From Synechococcus sp. RS9916 (GTDB taxonomy: Bacteria; Cyanobacteriota; Cyanobacteriia; PCC-6307; Cyanobiaceae), in assembly GCF_000153825.1 (NCBI RefSeq), contig NZ_DS022299.1, positions 768,769 through 832,768 on the forward strand: a stretch of 64,000 nt of DNA, read 5' to 3'. Shown piece after piece: positions 50,757 through 59,496 of this stretch. The number at the start of each line of letters is the position of its first letter. The stretch's first letter is position 1. The notes beneath the pieces were generated by a model. It was not told the DNA's origin. It saw nothing but the letters and a program-made list of their open reading frames with translations, and ran no database searches. Position numbers and translations under genes: made by a program.

Positions 50757-51038
50757 ATGGCCGCCGCAAGGCTGAATGGAAGGGTCTCTACGCCATCTAT
50801 GGCCTACGAACCAGGTAGTCAGGACTGCCGCCTCTTAATTGATGCAAAGGTCAGTTTGGAGAGGGCCTTGCACACCTTGAGTGGATTGCCGCATACCGAC
50901 CACATCCAACGACAGCTCGTCTCGATCTATAACCAACTGGAAGGCCTCCATGACCTGAAACGGGCTGGAGGCACCGACGTGTCATTGCGCACTGCCGACT
51001 GGAGTGCCTCCAATCCCAGCCTCAACCCACCCGCTTGA
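50757..51038 (+). CDS. Hypothetical protein, 93 aa
   Basis: ATG 50757 (ATG 50799, MAYEPGSQDCRLL, also possible). Helical: CRLLIDAKVSLERALHTLSG, then HTDHIQRQLVSIYNQLEGLH. No domain recognised. Convergent with the small gene at 51022 and overlapping its 3' end by 17 bases. Confidence 0.5.
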   Translation: MAAARLNGRVSTPSMAYEPGSQDCRLLIDAKVSLERALHTLSGLPHTDHIQRQLVSIYNQLEGLHDLKRAGGTDVSLRTADWSASNPSLNPPA

Positions 51039-51267
51039 TCAAGACTCTGTGACTGCGTGATGAGGTGCGGTAGCACTTGCGCTTGGCAAAGTGCTGCTGC
51101 GCCATCGATTGGCGTGAGTCAACCTTGATCCACTCCGATAACAATTTGCTTGGCAGATTGGTCTGCCTTTCCTGCTCCTGCCGCCAGTATTCCTGGATCG
51201 AGCGTGGCCAGTGTTTTGCCATGCGCTCACTGTGCGGGCGCTGCTCTTCGGTGATCATCACCTTCAT
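51022..51267 (-). CDS. Hypothetical protein, 81 aa
   Basis: ATG 51267 (MKVMITEEQRPHSERMAKHW) then SIQEYWRQEQERQTNLPSKLLSEWIKVDSRQ. Strongly charged and basic, likely soluble and helical, possibly nucleic-acid binding by composition. Not recognised. Confidence 0.45.
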   Translation of the reverse strand: MKVMITEEQRPHSERMAKHWPRSIQEYWRQEQERQTNLPSKLLSEWIKVDSRQSMAQQHFAKRKCYRTSSRSHRVLIKRVG

Positions 51268-51403
51268 CTCGCCACACCAACCGAGGGACAACTCACACCT
51301 AGCTACGCCAACAAGAGCTAGCCAATCCGCAACAATTCAAAGGCCATGGATGTTGTGCTGATGGCTTCAGCCGATGATCGGTTCGAGAGCGACTGGCATC
51401 TGG

Positions 51404-51556
51404 ATGACCAACCGACTGGAGCAACTGTTTGCAGTTGTGATCACAGCCGGTCTTGTACTGGGAAATTTTTTGCTGTTCACACCATGGCGGAACGGTAAGG
51501 ATCCGCGCCAGAACCAAGCCACGCCAACCGAGTTACGACCTCAACTCAAACCGTGA
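51404..51556 (+). CDS. Small one-helix membrane protein, 50 aa
   Basis: ATG 51404: MTNRLEQLFAVVITAGLVLG then NFLLFTPWRNGKDP. One transmembrane segment and a polar Pro/Gln tail. The ATG starts a clean hydrophobic helix. Not recognised. Confidence 0.42.
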   Translation: MTNRLEQLFAVVITAGLVLGNFLLFTPWRNGKDPRQNQATPTELRPQLKP

Positions 51557-51578
51557 CAAGGAACTGACTGGATCGGCC

Positions 51579-51725
51579 TTGGCTAGAGAAGATGGAGAGC
51601 CATTTGATTGCGTCGTGTTCGAAAACAAGCAGCGTCCTGCATGGATGAACTGGCTGTTCCTGGCCATTTTTCTCTGGTCGAGTTGGCAGCTGGCTGGATT
51701 CTGGTTTGCCCAACTGAACGGCTGA
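51579..51725 (+). CDS. Small one-helix membrane protein, 48 aa (TTG start)
   Basis: From TTG 51579 the frame reads AREDGEPFDCVVFENKQRPA after the initiator, then WMNWLFLAIFLWSSWQLAGFWF, one transmembrane segment rich in Trp. AAGGA lies about 16 bases upstream, rather far. It may pair with the 51404 peptide. Start uncertain. Confidence 0.38.
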   Translation: MAREDGEPFDCVVFENKQRPAWMNWLFLAIFLWSSWQLAGFWFAQLNG

Positions 51726-51808
51726 TCACGGGAGCGCGGGCCAACGGCGTCAGATCCTGTCATCGGTCCCGAGCTAGTCAGTCAGATCCGACGACCCTGA
51801 TCAATCCA

Positions 51809-51840
51809 GCATGAACGTGTCCCACGGAGCACGTTCATGC
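51809..51840 (+). promoter_or_regulatory. Start-codon hairpin with SD in the loop
   Basis: Perfect 11-bp arms GCATGAACGTG and CACGTTCATGC flank the 10-nt loop TCCCACGGAG. The loop carries GGAG, seven bases before the ATG at 51837, which itself lies in the right arm. In RNA the SD is exposed while the start codon is paired, so initiation could depend on melting. A mirrored ATG sits in the left arm. Confidence 0.7.
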
Positions 51841-52250
51841 ATTCTTCGGTTCTCTTGAAGCAGGGCCTCTGTTTTGCCCCCTGCGCCGCCTTGGCGGCCA
51901 TGGCTCTGGCGACAGGTGCAGCGCCCTCTCAGGCCCATCACAGGGTGTCTTCCAATGCTGGATGGCATGGACAACAGCATCAGCATGCACTGTTCCACAC
52001 ACGCAAAGACTGGGAGCTTCGGAATTTGCATCGGCGACGCGCGATCGTTCGCAACGCTTCGCGGTGCATGCGTCGCGCCCAATCCACGCGTGCTTTAAAG
52101 CGTTGTGAACACAACTTTGATCAAGCCCTCAGCGACTTTCGCCACGACAGGGCACGCGCATTGAGGAAAGAACGCATCAAACGATGGAGGCATCGACACA
52201 ACAACCGTTGGAACGATCCAACAGCGAGGAACGCCTGGAGGCGCCGTTAA
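51837..52250 (+). CDS. Secreted His/Arg-rich small protein, 137 aa
   Basis: ATG 51837 with GGAG seven bases upstream. Signal peptide SSVLLKQGLCFAPCAALAAM to about residue 31 (ATGAAPSQA). The mature part is His-rich (HHRVSSNAGWHGQQHQHALFH) and then very Arg-rich (RRRAIVRNASRCMRR...WRHRHNNRW). Possibly a metal- or polyanion-binding envelope protein; family not recognised. Translation probably gated by the hairpin. Confidence 0.65.
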   Translation: MHSSVLLKQGLCFAPCAALAAMALATGAAPSQAHHRVSSNAGWHGQQHQHALFHTRKDWELRNLHRRRAIVRNASRCMRRAQSTRALKRCEHNFDQALSDFRHDRARALRKERIKRWRHRHNNRWNDPTARNAWRRR

Positions 52251-52260
52251 ACGCCCGCCA

Positions 52261-52647
52261 TCAGCGACGCGCACCAGAGTCGCCAGCCATGCAGCGAGAA
52301 CATCCCGAAACTCTCTGTTTATGGCCCTCAGCCAAGGTCAAGAGGTAAGGGTCGACATCAAACTCGTAGCCGCAGTCGCAAACGACGTGGTAGCGAAGCT
52401 TCTTTGACTTCACCAACCTTTTGACCAATGTGACACGGCCAAAACTCTGTCCGGGCTTGAAGTTCTCGAGGGAATGACCGCCGGAGGAAGGGCGCCGGAT
52501 CTTGGCTTTGACCAGAGCATTACGCACAGACGTCTCACTCCCTTTTCCAAGGATTCGAGAGATCTGTGCGTAAGAGCGACCTTCATCGAGATACAGACGC
52601 TTGATCTCATCAAACTCGCTTGCGCTGAAACCCGACTTGCCGGCCAC
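52261..52647 (-). CDS. DNA-binding HTH protein with zinc-ribbon-like end, 128 aa
   Basis: GTG 52647 with GGAGGT seven bases upstream. The N-terminal half looks like a homeodomain-type HTH (SASEFDEIKRLYLDEGRSYAQISRILGKGSETSVRNAL). The second half GQSFGRVTLVKRLVKSKKLRYHVVCDCGYEFDVD...GCSRC is the fold seen in phage and homing-endonuclease-associated DNA-binding modules with C-x-C-x and C-x-x-C. It lies 14 bases after a small conserved gene on the same strand. Confidence 0.7.
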   Translation of the reverse strand: MAGKSGFSASEFDEIKRLYLDEGRSYAQISRILGKGSETSVRNALVKAKIRRPSSGGHSLENFKPGQSFGRVTLVKRLVKSKKLRYHVVCDCGYEFDVDPYLLTLAEGHKQRVSGCSRCMAGDSGARR

Positions 52648-52661
52648 AGACCTTACCTCCG

Positions 52662-52838
52662 TTAGGGCATGCGACAGCCCAGTTGAATCGAACCTTCGTC
52701 CATCAAGCGACCAAGACGCAAGGCCGTGGCTTCTTCAATGCGGCTGAAGCTGCGCTGATGGGCGGTCAACCAATCAACTTCACGTTCGGTGATCACCCCA
52801 GTGGAGATCGCCTCGAGAAACAGTTCTCCAAGGGTCAT
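52662..52838 (-). CDS. Small conserved cyanobacterial protein, 58 aa
   Basis: ATG 52838 reads MTLGELFLEAISTGVITERE then VDWLTAHQRSFSRIEEATALRLGRLMDEGSIQLGCRMP. Mostly helical, acidic-basic mix, no membrane segment. I recall this very similar short protein in many marine Synechococcus and Prochlorococcus genomes, without a function. It precedes the HTH gene by 14 bases in the same direction. Confidence 0.7.
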   Translation of the reverse strand: MTLGELFLEAISTGVITEREVDWLTAHQRSFSRIEEATALRLGRLMDEGSIQLGCRMP

Positions 52839-52941
52839 CGTTGGGCTGCAACTGTCTGCACGTTGCTCGGGGAGATCACGGCATGCATGACCCTCTCAAC
52901 TTTCTTCACGCACCACCGAGAGTCACCCCACAAAGAGTCGG

Positions 52942-53940
52942 TCAGTAGGGATAGGCATTCGGGACAAAAAACTGTTCATTGATCGGGGGCCTTGTGTAAT
53001 CGCCCTGATCAGGTCGATCAGGAAGCTTGATCGCGGGTGGCGTCATGTCTTCCCAAGGCACCTTGCTCAGCACATGGCGCAGGCAATTGAGCCGAGCTCG
53101 ACGTTTGTCATCAGCCTCAACGGTGAACCAGGGCGCTTCCGGAATATTGGTGCGCGCAAACATGGCGTCCTTCGCTTTTGAAAAGTCCACCCAACGGTTG
53201 CGGGCCTCAAGATCCATGGGGCTGAGCTTCCAGCGCCGGGTGGGGTCATCAATGCGTGACTGGAAGCGCGCTTCCTGTTCGGTGTCACTGACCGAAAACC
53301 AATACTTGAGCAGCAAGATGCCGCTGTTCACCAGCATCTGCTCGAAGCGCGGACAATCATCGAGGAACTGCTCAACCTGGTCATCGCTGCAAAACCCCAT
53401 CACCCGCTCCACACCAGCGCGGTTGTACCAACTGCGGTCAAACACCACAATTTCGCCAGCACTGGGGAAATGCTCGACATAGCGCTGGAAATACCACTGG
53501 GTCTTCTGTTGATCCGACGGGGTACCGAGAGCCACCACACGACATCCCCGGGGGTTCATGGGTTCCGTCAGTCGCTTGATCGTGCCGCCCTTTCCAGCAG
53601 CATCACGACCTTCGAACAGCACAATCATTCGAAAGCCAGTGGCTTTCACCCAGTACTGCATCTTCACCAGGTCAGTCTGAAGACGTTCCAGCTCACTCTC
53701 ATAGAGCTTCTTGTTCAAACGCTCGGCTTTGGCAGAACCAGTTTCAACCAGGTCATCGAGTAACTCAGAAGGGTGGTGAATGTCCTGATCACTGCCATCC
53801 AAGGCGGCGATTAACGCATCGGGTAATTTCCCGGCTTCCTTGGCGACGTGCTTCGGCTTGGAGGGATGGCGTTTCTTATCGCCATGCTTGTCACCCATTG
53901 GTCCCTTGCACTTGGTTTTGACTTTGCCTGCGTGCCCCAT
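52942..53940 (-). CDS. ppk2: Polyphosphate kinase 2 family protein
   Basis: 332 residues from ATG 53940 (MGHAGKVKTKCKG; ATG 53898 also possible). Walker A FEGRDAAGKGGTIKRL, the conserved PRGCRVVALGTPSDQQKTQWYFQRY, Walker B VVFDRSWYNRAGVERVMGF and the lid FSVSDTEQEARFQSRIDDPTRRWKLSPMDLEAR are PPK2 marks. The enzyme moves phosphate between polyphosphate and nucleotides (GDP or ADP). The first 60 residues are a Lys-rich low-complexity lead. Confidence 0.9.
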   Translation of the reverse strand: MGHAGKVKTKCKGPMGDKHGDKKRHPSKPKHVAKEAGKLPDALIAALDGSDQDIHHPSELLDDLVETGSAKAERLNKKLYESELERLQTDLVKMQYWVKATGFRMIVLFEGRDAAGKGGTIKRLTEPMNPRGCRVVALGTPSDQQKTQWYFQRYVEHFPSAGEIVVFDRSWYNRAGVERVMGFCSDDQVEQFLDDCPRFEQMLVNSGILLLKYWFSVSDTEQEARFQSRIDDPTRRWKLSPMDLEARNRWVDFSKAKDAMFARTNIPEAPWFTVEADDKRRARLNCLRHVLSKVPWEDMTPPAIKLPDRPDQGDYTRPPINEQFFVPNAYPY

Positions 53941-54015
53941 GACTGCAATCGCGCCCAGTCCATATCTGGCGCCGGCGAGGTGCAACAGCAGGGGATCTCA
54001 GCTTTTCTCAACCAT

Positions 54016-55338
54016 TCACACCCCTGGTTTGCAGAGGTTCAAAGGCAGGCACAGACGAATCACAAAACGACCTGGAGCATCGTGATCGCTGAATCCACAG
54101 CTGAGATCACCACCATGGATGCGGGCGACGTGGGCCACGATCGCCAATCCCAAACCGCAGTGGCCTTGTTGACCGCGGGATTCATCCAATCGCTGGAACG
54201 GTTGCAACGCACGCTCCCATTGATCTGCCGGCATCCCGTCCCCTTGATCCCAGACCTCAATTACCGCTTGATTGGCGCGCTCAAACAGGCGAACGACGAC
54301 CGGTGCGGAGCCATAACTGAATGCATTGTCGATCAAGTTGGCAACGGCGCGACTCAACGCCACTGGCTTGATGCAGGCCTGAACGGAATCAAGTTGAAGC
54401 TCAAGTTGCTCTGGAGCATGACTGGTGGAGAGTTCCGCAAGCAACTGATCCAATGGCACTTCAACAGCGACTTCCCCATCACCGCCACCCGCAAAGAGAA
54501 GGAATTGCCCAGTGATACGTTCCAACGATTGGAGATCACCAGAGCAGCGGTCCCGCTCCTGGGTAGAGAGCGTTGGCATCGACAAGCGAAATTGAAGCCG
54601 GGTAATCGGAGCCCTCAAATCGTGGGCGATCCCCGCCAACATCGTGGCGCGATCACGCCGATTGGCCGCAAGCCGCTCCACCATCGCATTGAAGTGGTGG
54701 GTGATACGGCGCACCTCAGGAGCACCACGGGCGGCAACCGCTTCGGGTTCATCGCCATCACCCACGCGTACAAGCGCTTTCTCCAAACCACGCAACGGTC
54801 GTTCAACCTCCAGCAACAGGAACAACGCACCACAGCTGATCCCCGCCCCCAGCAAAGACAGCACCAGCAAGGTTGGTTCAGGAGGCCAAGCCATCGGAGA
54901 ACGCAGGGAGACCCGCAACCAGATCGGCTCCAGAGGAGAGATCAATTCCACCCACACATCCCAGCTGCTTCCGTTCGCAACGACCATCGGGCAATGGGCC
55001 AAGCGACGGCAGAGCTCCTGCTGCAGCGCATTGGCCTGCTGGGCAAGAGCCGGCGGCGGTGGGGGCTGACTGGATGGCTTGTTCACAACAGCCAACTGAA
55101 GCCCTGTCAGTTCTGACACCAAGTGGGGTGGGTATCGCTCCAGTGACAACTCCGTAAGGCGCACGTTGAGAGCAAGATTTCGACCCAACTGGACGGTCTG
55201 CAGAGCCTCCACCTGGCGCCCAAACAGGAGTTGCAACGCCAACAGGCACAGTGCCCAACTGCCAAGGCCCAGGGCAGACCAACGAAGCAGAGCGGCAAGC
55301 AGCGGTGACCAGCGTCGCGGAGCACGCATCAACGACAA
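54016..55338 (-). CDS. Two-component sensor histidine kinase (EnvZ-like)
   Basis: 440 residues. Two transmembrane segments (about 10-35 and 160-180) flank a periplasmic sensor loop. HAMP follows (LRGLEKALVRVGDGDEPEAV), then the H-box MLAGIAHDLRAPITRLQFRL with the phosphorylated His, and the ATPase with N-box SRAVANLIDNAFSYG, G1 DQGDGMP and G2 GHCGLGLAIV. It is 3 bases downstream of its response regulator, so one operon. The signal is unknown. Confidence 0.9.
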   Translation of the reverse strand: MSLMRAPRRWSPLLAALLRWSALGLGSWALCLLALQLLFGRQVEALQTVQLGRNLALNVRLTELSLERYPPHLVSELTGLQLAVVNKPSSQPPPPPALAQQANALQQELCRRLAHCPMVVANGSSWDVWVELISPLEPIWLRVSLRSPMAWPPEPTLLVLSLLGAGISCGALFLLLEVERPLRGLEKALVRVGDGDEPEAVAARGAPEVRRITHHFNAMVERLAANRRDRATMLAGIAHDLRAPITRLQFRLSMPTLSTQERDRCSGDLQSLERITGQFLLFAGGGDGEVAVEVPLDQLLAELSTSHAPEQLELQLDSVQACIKPVALSRAVANLIDNAFSYGSAPVVVRLFERANQAVIEVWDQGDGMPADQWERALQPFQRLDESRGQQGHCGLGLAIVAHVARIHGGDLSCGFSDHDAPGRFVIRLCLPLNLCKPGV

Positions 55339-55341
55339 CCG

Positions 55342-56067
55342 CTATCGCGATCGGGGCGTCCCATCCGGCACAAAGACATAGCCATAGCCCCACACCGTCT
55401 GGATATAGCGCGGACGGCTGGGATCCGGCTCCACCAACTTGCGGACCCGAGACACCTGGACATCCATGCTGCGACTGTCTGTGTCACAGCCTGGACCGCG
55501 CGCCAATTCGATCAAACGCTCGCGGGAGAGCGGCCGATGTGGATGCTGAACAAACGCGGCCAGCAAACTGAATTCACCACTGGTGATCACCGCGGGCACC
55601 CCATCGCGGCTGAGTGTGCGGGCGGACAGATTGAGCACCATGTCGCCAAAACTCACATCCCCTCCCTCAGCAAGCGGAGTCCCAGCAGGCAAGGAACTGC
55701 GCCGGCGAAGCACAGCATCAATCCGGGCCGAGAGCTCACGGGGCAGAAAAGGCTTGCCCAGATAATCATCTGCACCTTGTTCCAGGCCGATAATCCGATC
55801 CACGCCCTCTCCGCGGGCGGTCAACATCACGACGGGTAGATCGTCGCCTGCATCCCGCAAACGACGAAGCGCCGTCAGTCCATCGTCGCCAGGCATCATC
55901 AGATCCAACACCACCAGATCAGGGCGCTGAAATTCGAGTCGTGCCTCGAACTGCTTGACGTCACTAAGGCATCGGACGTCGTAACCCTGATCGATCAAAT
56001 AAGTGCCAACCATCTGACGCAGATCAGGATCGTCATCCACAACCCAGATCATTGAGGACCGTGTCAT
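55342..56067 (-). CDS. OmpR-family response regulator
   Basis: 241 residues. Receiver domain with D11-D12-D13 pocket, phospho-acceptor D55 in VVLDLMMPGDDG, T84 and K106 (YLGKPF). The C-terminal winged helix is SGEFSLLAAFVQHPHRPLSRERLIELARG...RSMDVQVSRVRKLVEPDPSRPRYIQTVWGYGY. It binds DNA when phosphorylated by the adjacent kinase. The target genes are unknown. Confidence 0.92.
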   Translation of the reverse strand: MTRSSMIWVVDDDPDLRQMVGTYLIDQGYDVRCLSDVKQFEARLEFQRPDLVVLDLMMPGDDGLTALRRLRDAGDDLPVVMLTARGEGVDRIIGLEQGADDYLGKPFLPRELSARIDAVLRRRSSLPAGTPLAEGGDVSFGDMVLNLSARTLSRDGVPAVITSGEFSLLAAFVQHPHRPLSRERLIELARGPGCDTDSRSMDVQVSRVRKLVEPDPSRPRYIQTVWGYGYVFVPDGTPRSR

Positions 56068-56212
56068 GGCGTTCGGGGTAAGGCGACGACTGGAGCGATC
56101 GTATGCAGATCAATGGGCAGTGTCTGCAGAACGCAGACCCTGTCACAGCTTGGGAGGCTCCGGTCATCATTGAGTCATGCCCTTTGCCGCTGCTCTTCAT
56201 AGGCTGTATGCC

Positions 56213-56692
56213 ATGAGATGCCTTTCACCACGCTGGAGCTTCCCCGGGCTAGCCCTGGCGGTGACGGGCACTGTCGTGGCGCAGCTTGCGGCGCCGATCG
56301 CGGCGACAGCACAGGAAGAAATTCGCCGCTACGGCCTGCGGATGGAAGCCATGTTCGTGCGCATGGATGCCAATCAGGATGGACGCTTGGTGCCTGCTGA
56401 GGTGCGAGGTCAGCCCTACCTGGAACAGCGCCTGCGCAGACCTGACTCGCGCGGGTTTCTGCTAAAGGAAGACCTGCACACCCGATCACAACATCACAAC
56501 GGGCCCAGACTTCAACGTCGCTTCCTTCAGGCGGATCGCAACCGTGATGGGCGACTGAACCGCAACGAAGCCGAAGCACTGCCTTGGGTGTATCGCCACT
56601 TTGAAAGCCTCGATCTCAACGGGGATGCGTTGATCAGCCTTCGTGAACTCTGGGAACTGCAAAAAGCCTTGGCGCCGCGTCTGCGGCGGTAG
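56213..56692 (+). CDS. Secreted EF-hand calcium-binding protein
   Basis: About 159 residues from ATG 56213 (a start at 56177 is possible). Signal segment FPGLALAVTGTVVAQLAAPIAATAQ. Three EF-hand loops: DANQDGRLVPAE, DRNRDGRLNRNEAE and DLNGDALISLREL. Divergent from the two-component genes, so it may be a target of that system; inferred. Likely periplasmic Ca2+ binding. Confidence 0.78.
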   Translation: MRCLSPRWSFPGLALAVTGTVVAQLAAPIAATAQEEIRRYGLRMEAMFVRMDANQDGRLVPAEVRGQPYLEQRLRRPDSRGFLLKEDLHTRSQHHNGPRLQRRFLQADRNRDGRLNRNEAEALPWVYRHFESLDLNGDALISLRELWELQKALAPRLRR

Positions 56693-56695
56693 CCC

Positions 56696-57124
56696 CTAAC
56701 GCCGCCGGAGGGACGAGGGGCGCCGTGACGGGGGAACACGCCGACGCTGAACTTTCGGTCGGCGCGGGGTCTTCAACAAACGCACCAAAGCCCGCGTTAA
56801 TCGGGTGCCACCGCCTAGCAGAGAAACCAGGCCAGCCAGCAAAACCGCGGCGATCAGCAGAACGGACGCCAACCCCAATAAAGCGGTCAAGAGTTTGACC
56901 AATCCGCTGATCAGATCGGAAATCATCTCGCTGACCAGAACCATGCCATCCACCTGCTGGGGCAACCAAGCAAGAAATGCCAGCAGGCCCACCCCCAACA
57001 GGACCATCAACACACCTTCAAGACCCTGCCTCCAAACAGAGGGGAGTGGACGAGGGCGACGCCTGCGAAAAACGCGGCGCTCACGATCACTGCTTTTTGG
57101 TCCTGTTAAGCGAACGGGATTCAT
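56696..57124 (-). CDS. Membrane protein with basic ends, 142 aa
   Basis: ATG 57124 (MNPVRLTGPKSSDRERR) overlaps the stop of the upstream gene (ATGA). Two hydrophobic segments (GVLMVLLGVGLLAFLAWL and LVKLLTALLGLASVLLIAAVLLAGLVSLL) and a very Arg/Pro-rich tail. Not recognised. Second gene of a short operon. Confidence 0.6.
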   Translation of the reverse strand: MNPVRLTGPKSSDRERRVFRRRRPRPLPSVWRQGLEGVLMVLLGVGLLAFLAWLPQQVDGMVLVSEMISDLISGLVKLLTALLGLASVLLIAAVLLAGLVSLLGGGTRLTRALVRLLKTPRRPKVQRRRVPPSRRPSSLRRR

Positions 57125-57366
57125 GGCACCAGGGTGTGGCCAGCACCCCGCATCCAACGCTCAAATTCCTGAACAACAAGTTCATTCGGGCAATCAATCA
57201 GGGTAAGAACACCCACTGTGCAATCCCCATAACCGCTGTGATGAAGGGTCAAGTGGTATCCCGAACCACTCAGTCCGCAGACTTCGGGATCACTGCGCAC
57301 CACAACGTCGAGGGAAGCCCCGATCCGCGCCACACGCCGCCGCAGATCTGACCAACTCGCTGCCAT
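57121..57366 (-). CDS. Small hypothetical protein, 81 aa
   Basis: MAASWSDLRRRVARIGASLD then VVVRSDPEVCGLSGSGYHLTLHHSGYGDCTVGVLTL. A small alpha/beta protein with two Cys and an Arg-rich start. It is translationally coupled to the membrane protein gene. Not recognised. Confidence 0.6.
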   Translation of the reverse strand: MAASWSDLRRRVARIGASLDVVVRSDPEVCGLSGSGYHLTLHHSGYGDCTVGVLTLIDCPNELVVQEFERWMRGAGHTLVP

Positions 57367-57427
57367 CCCGGTCTTTGTCGCTCACTGGCTCCAATTCTCC
57401 CTGTCGAAGGGAGAACGTCAACGATGC

Positions 57428-58090
57428 CTACTGATCCCCGGGTGCATCAGCATTGGTTTCGGATTTAGTTCCGGATTCGGAGTCGGCGGCTGGACTCGAG
57501 GTGGGTGTGGGTTCTGCAGCAGGTTGGGTGGGCTTCAGAGAAGGCAAAGGCAGGAGGGACACCAAAAGAGCGGCAGCCACCAGAGCAGAGCCACCCAAAA
57601 CAGGTGCTGCAATCCGTTTCATCAACGGGATCCGTTCCGCCAACTCGCGGCGCGCGAGCGGGCGATCGTTCTGGGCCACCCAAGCGATCTGCACGCGGGG
57701 ATCAAGGCGCATGGCATCGAGACAACGCACCAGATCCGCAAGCTCTGCATCATCGAGTTGGATCGACAGAGGCTCAACCCCTGGTTGGCTGCTGCGCAAC
57801 TGCAACTGGTGACCACCTGAGGATGAAGGAGAGAGACTGACCGGAGACTCCGGACCTCCGCACGTCCTGGTCACACCCGACAGCAAGTAACGGGCGTAAG
57901 GAAGAACCGTGGCGAGCATGGCTTCGAGGTGTTCGCGGCGCCCTTCCAGTTCTGGAGATCCAACGAACTGCAGCTTCCAAGAGGAGAGAATCCCGATCAC
58001 GCCCTGACCATGGTCAGCGGAGATGTCCGGCAGCCCCTCCACCATCAGACGAGCCGCTGTTTGGTCGTAGCGGTAGGCGAGCTTGAGCAT
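57428..58090 (-). CDS. DUF4335 family protein
   Basis: 220 residues. MLKLAYRYDQTAARLMVEGL, IGILSSWKLQFVGSPELEGRREHL and HLEAMLATVLPYARYLLSGV are typical; LDDAELADLVRCLDAMRLDPRV follows, then one transmembrane segment near residue 165 and a Pro/Ser/Glu tail. DUF4335 and DUF3038 occur side by side in cyanobacteria, as here. Function unknown. Confidence 0.82.
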   Translation of the reverse strand: MLKLAYRYDQTAARLMVEGLPDISADHGQGVIGILSSWKLQFVGSPELEGRREHLEAMLATVLPYARYLLSGVTRTCGGPESPVSLSPSSSGGHQLQLRSSQPGVEPLSIQLDDAELADLVRCLDAMRLDPRVQIAWVAQNDRPLARRELAERIPLMKRIAAPVLGGSALVAAALLVSLLPLPSLKPTQPAAEPTPTSSPAADSESGTKSETNADAPGDQ

Positions 58091-58155
58091 TCGGACAAGA
58101 AGGGAACGGACAGAAGAGAACGACGGTGCCGCTAGAAGGCACGGACCATGCCTCG

Positions 58156-58731
58156 CTAAGGGGTGGGATCCTGCAGGCTGGCGCGGAGACGATCAATCCC
58201 GCCAGGCCCTGCGGCGAGAGCCAATGTGATCACCAATTGACGCTGCACTGGGGCGGCACTCTCGGTTTCCAGCAGATGTTGAACGGCGCAACGGCGCAGG
58301 TTCATGCGTTCAGCAATCAGATCCCGCAGGCGCTGGTCGACCAAGGCCCAGCGTTGTTGCGTGAGTTCTTCAGGCTCCCGACTGGACAGCAGCTGGTGAA
58401 GCATGGGATAGAGCCGGTCAGCCATGGCACAGACCACGCGAATCAGCGCCTCGATTTCAGCTCCACTCAGGGGCGTTCGGCGGGTGGAACGTCGGAGCGG
58501 GTTGGTGCAGCGACGTTTCCAAAGTTCGACGCGATTGGGGAACAGGTCGGTAAAGCCCAGTTGCTGGGTCGCCCAGAGCATGGCCTCACCACCGTTGAGA
58601 TCCAGGGCTTCCACGGTGAGCAAAAGCAGATCAAGCCGTTCCAGCCCCCGGCGGTTGAGAACCGTTGAGGTGTCAGGTGCAATCACGCCGCTAGGGGCCG
58701 CGAGCTCAGGGGAAGCAGTGGCGTCGGTCAT
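58156..58731 (-). CDS. DUF3038 family protein
   Basis: 191 residues. [51 protein letters not shown] and [26 protein letters not shown] fit DUF3038. Helical and soluble. Its start and the apt start overlap on opposite strands (58729-58732), so the promoters must lie inside each other's coding DNA. Same strand as the DUF4335 gene, 65 bases before it. Confidence 0.83.
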   Translation of the reverse strand: MTDATASPELAAPSGVIAPDTSTVLNRRGLERLDLLLLTVEALDLNGGEAMLWATQQLGFTDLFPNRVELWKRRCTNPLRRSTRRTPLSGAEIEALIRVVCAMADRLYPMLHQLLSSREPEELTQQRWALVDQRLRDLIAERMNLRRCAVQHLLETESAAPVQRQLVITLALAAGPGGIDRLRASLQDPTP

Positions 58732-59293
58732 GGCTGCGATGATGCCAGCACTGAGGCCTCCGCGTCACCCTTCGTTGGATCTAAAACCACTAATTCGCGA
58801 CATTCCTGATTTCCCCAAGCCTGGAATTCTGTTTCGCGACATCACTCCTTTGCTGCGTGATCCCGAGGGGTGGCGCGCTGTGATGAATCAGATGGGGGCC
58901 ATTTGTGAGCGACTTCAACCCGACCTGATCGTGGGCATCGAATCCCGAGGCTTCATTGTCGGCACCGCCCTAGCAACAGACCGCAAGTTGGGATTTGTGC
59001 CAGTGCGCAAACCCGGGAAATTACCGGGTGAGATCCTCGGCATCGACTACGCCCTGGAATACGGCACCGATCGCCTCGAGATTCATGCCGATGCCCTTCA
59101 AGGGGGAGCCAAGGTGTTGTTGGTGGACGACTTGCTGGCAACAGGAGGCACAGCAGCAGCAGCAGCTCAGCTGATCAGCCAGGCAGGCGGAGACTTGGTG
59201 GGTTGCAGCTTTGTGATCGAACTCGCCGCACTGGCGGGGCGAGAAAAATTGCCGCAGGCCACTCCAGTGGAATCCCTGGTGATTTATTCCTGA
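58730..59293 (+). CDS. apt: Adenine phosphoribosyltransferase
   Basis: 187 residues from ATG 58730 (ATG 58742, MPALRPP, also possible). Converts adenine and PRPP to AMP in purine salvage. Signatures: [52 protein letters not shown] and the PRPP loop [17 protein letters not shown]. Length is normal. The 3' end overlaps the convergent DUF2949 gene by 10 bases. Confidence 0.94.
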   Translation: MAAMMPALRPPRHPSLDLKPLIRDIPDFPKPGILFRDITPLLRDPEGWRAVMNQMGAICERLQPDLIVGIESRGFIVGTALATDRKLGFVPVRKPGKLPGEILGIDYALEYGTDRLEIHADALQGGAKVLLVDDLLATGGTAAAAAQLISQAGGDLVGCSFVIELAALAGREKLPQATPVESLVIYS

Positions 59294-59496
59294 TCTTGCA
59301 CCCAATCCAGCACCTGCTGGTATTGCGTCAGGGTGAGCAAGCCAAAGCTCCACAACACCACGGGGAGCGGAGCTTGCTCCAACTCGGCCTGGCGTTGCCC
59401 TAACTGCAATGCGTTCTCGCTCAGGCCCAGTTTCTCCCGCAGGAAACGCAGAAGCTTTGGGGAGTCTTGGGGCTGGGGATCACTGCTGAACACCAT
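59284..59496 (-). CDS. DUF2949 family protein, 70 aa
   Basis: ATG 59496 reads [20 protein letters not shown] then [36 protein letters not shown], the DUF2949 signature. Soluble and helical. Its start overlaps the end of the FAD monooxygenase gene by 17 bases, so they are co-transcribed. Function unknown. Confidence 0.8.
   Translation of the reverse strand: MVFSSDPQPQDSPKLLRFLREKLGLSENALQLGQRQAELEQAPLPVVLWSFGLLTLTQYQQVLDWVQDQE

Noticed and set aside
53848..55116. 422-codon open frame on the plus strand
   Set aside because: Antisense to the histidine kinase and PPK2, both with full motif sets; the product has no domain.
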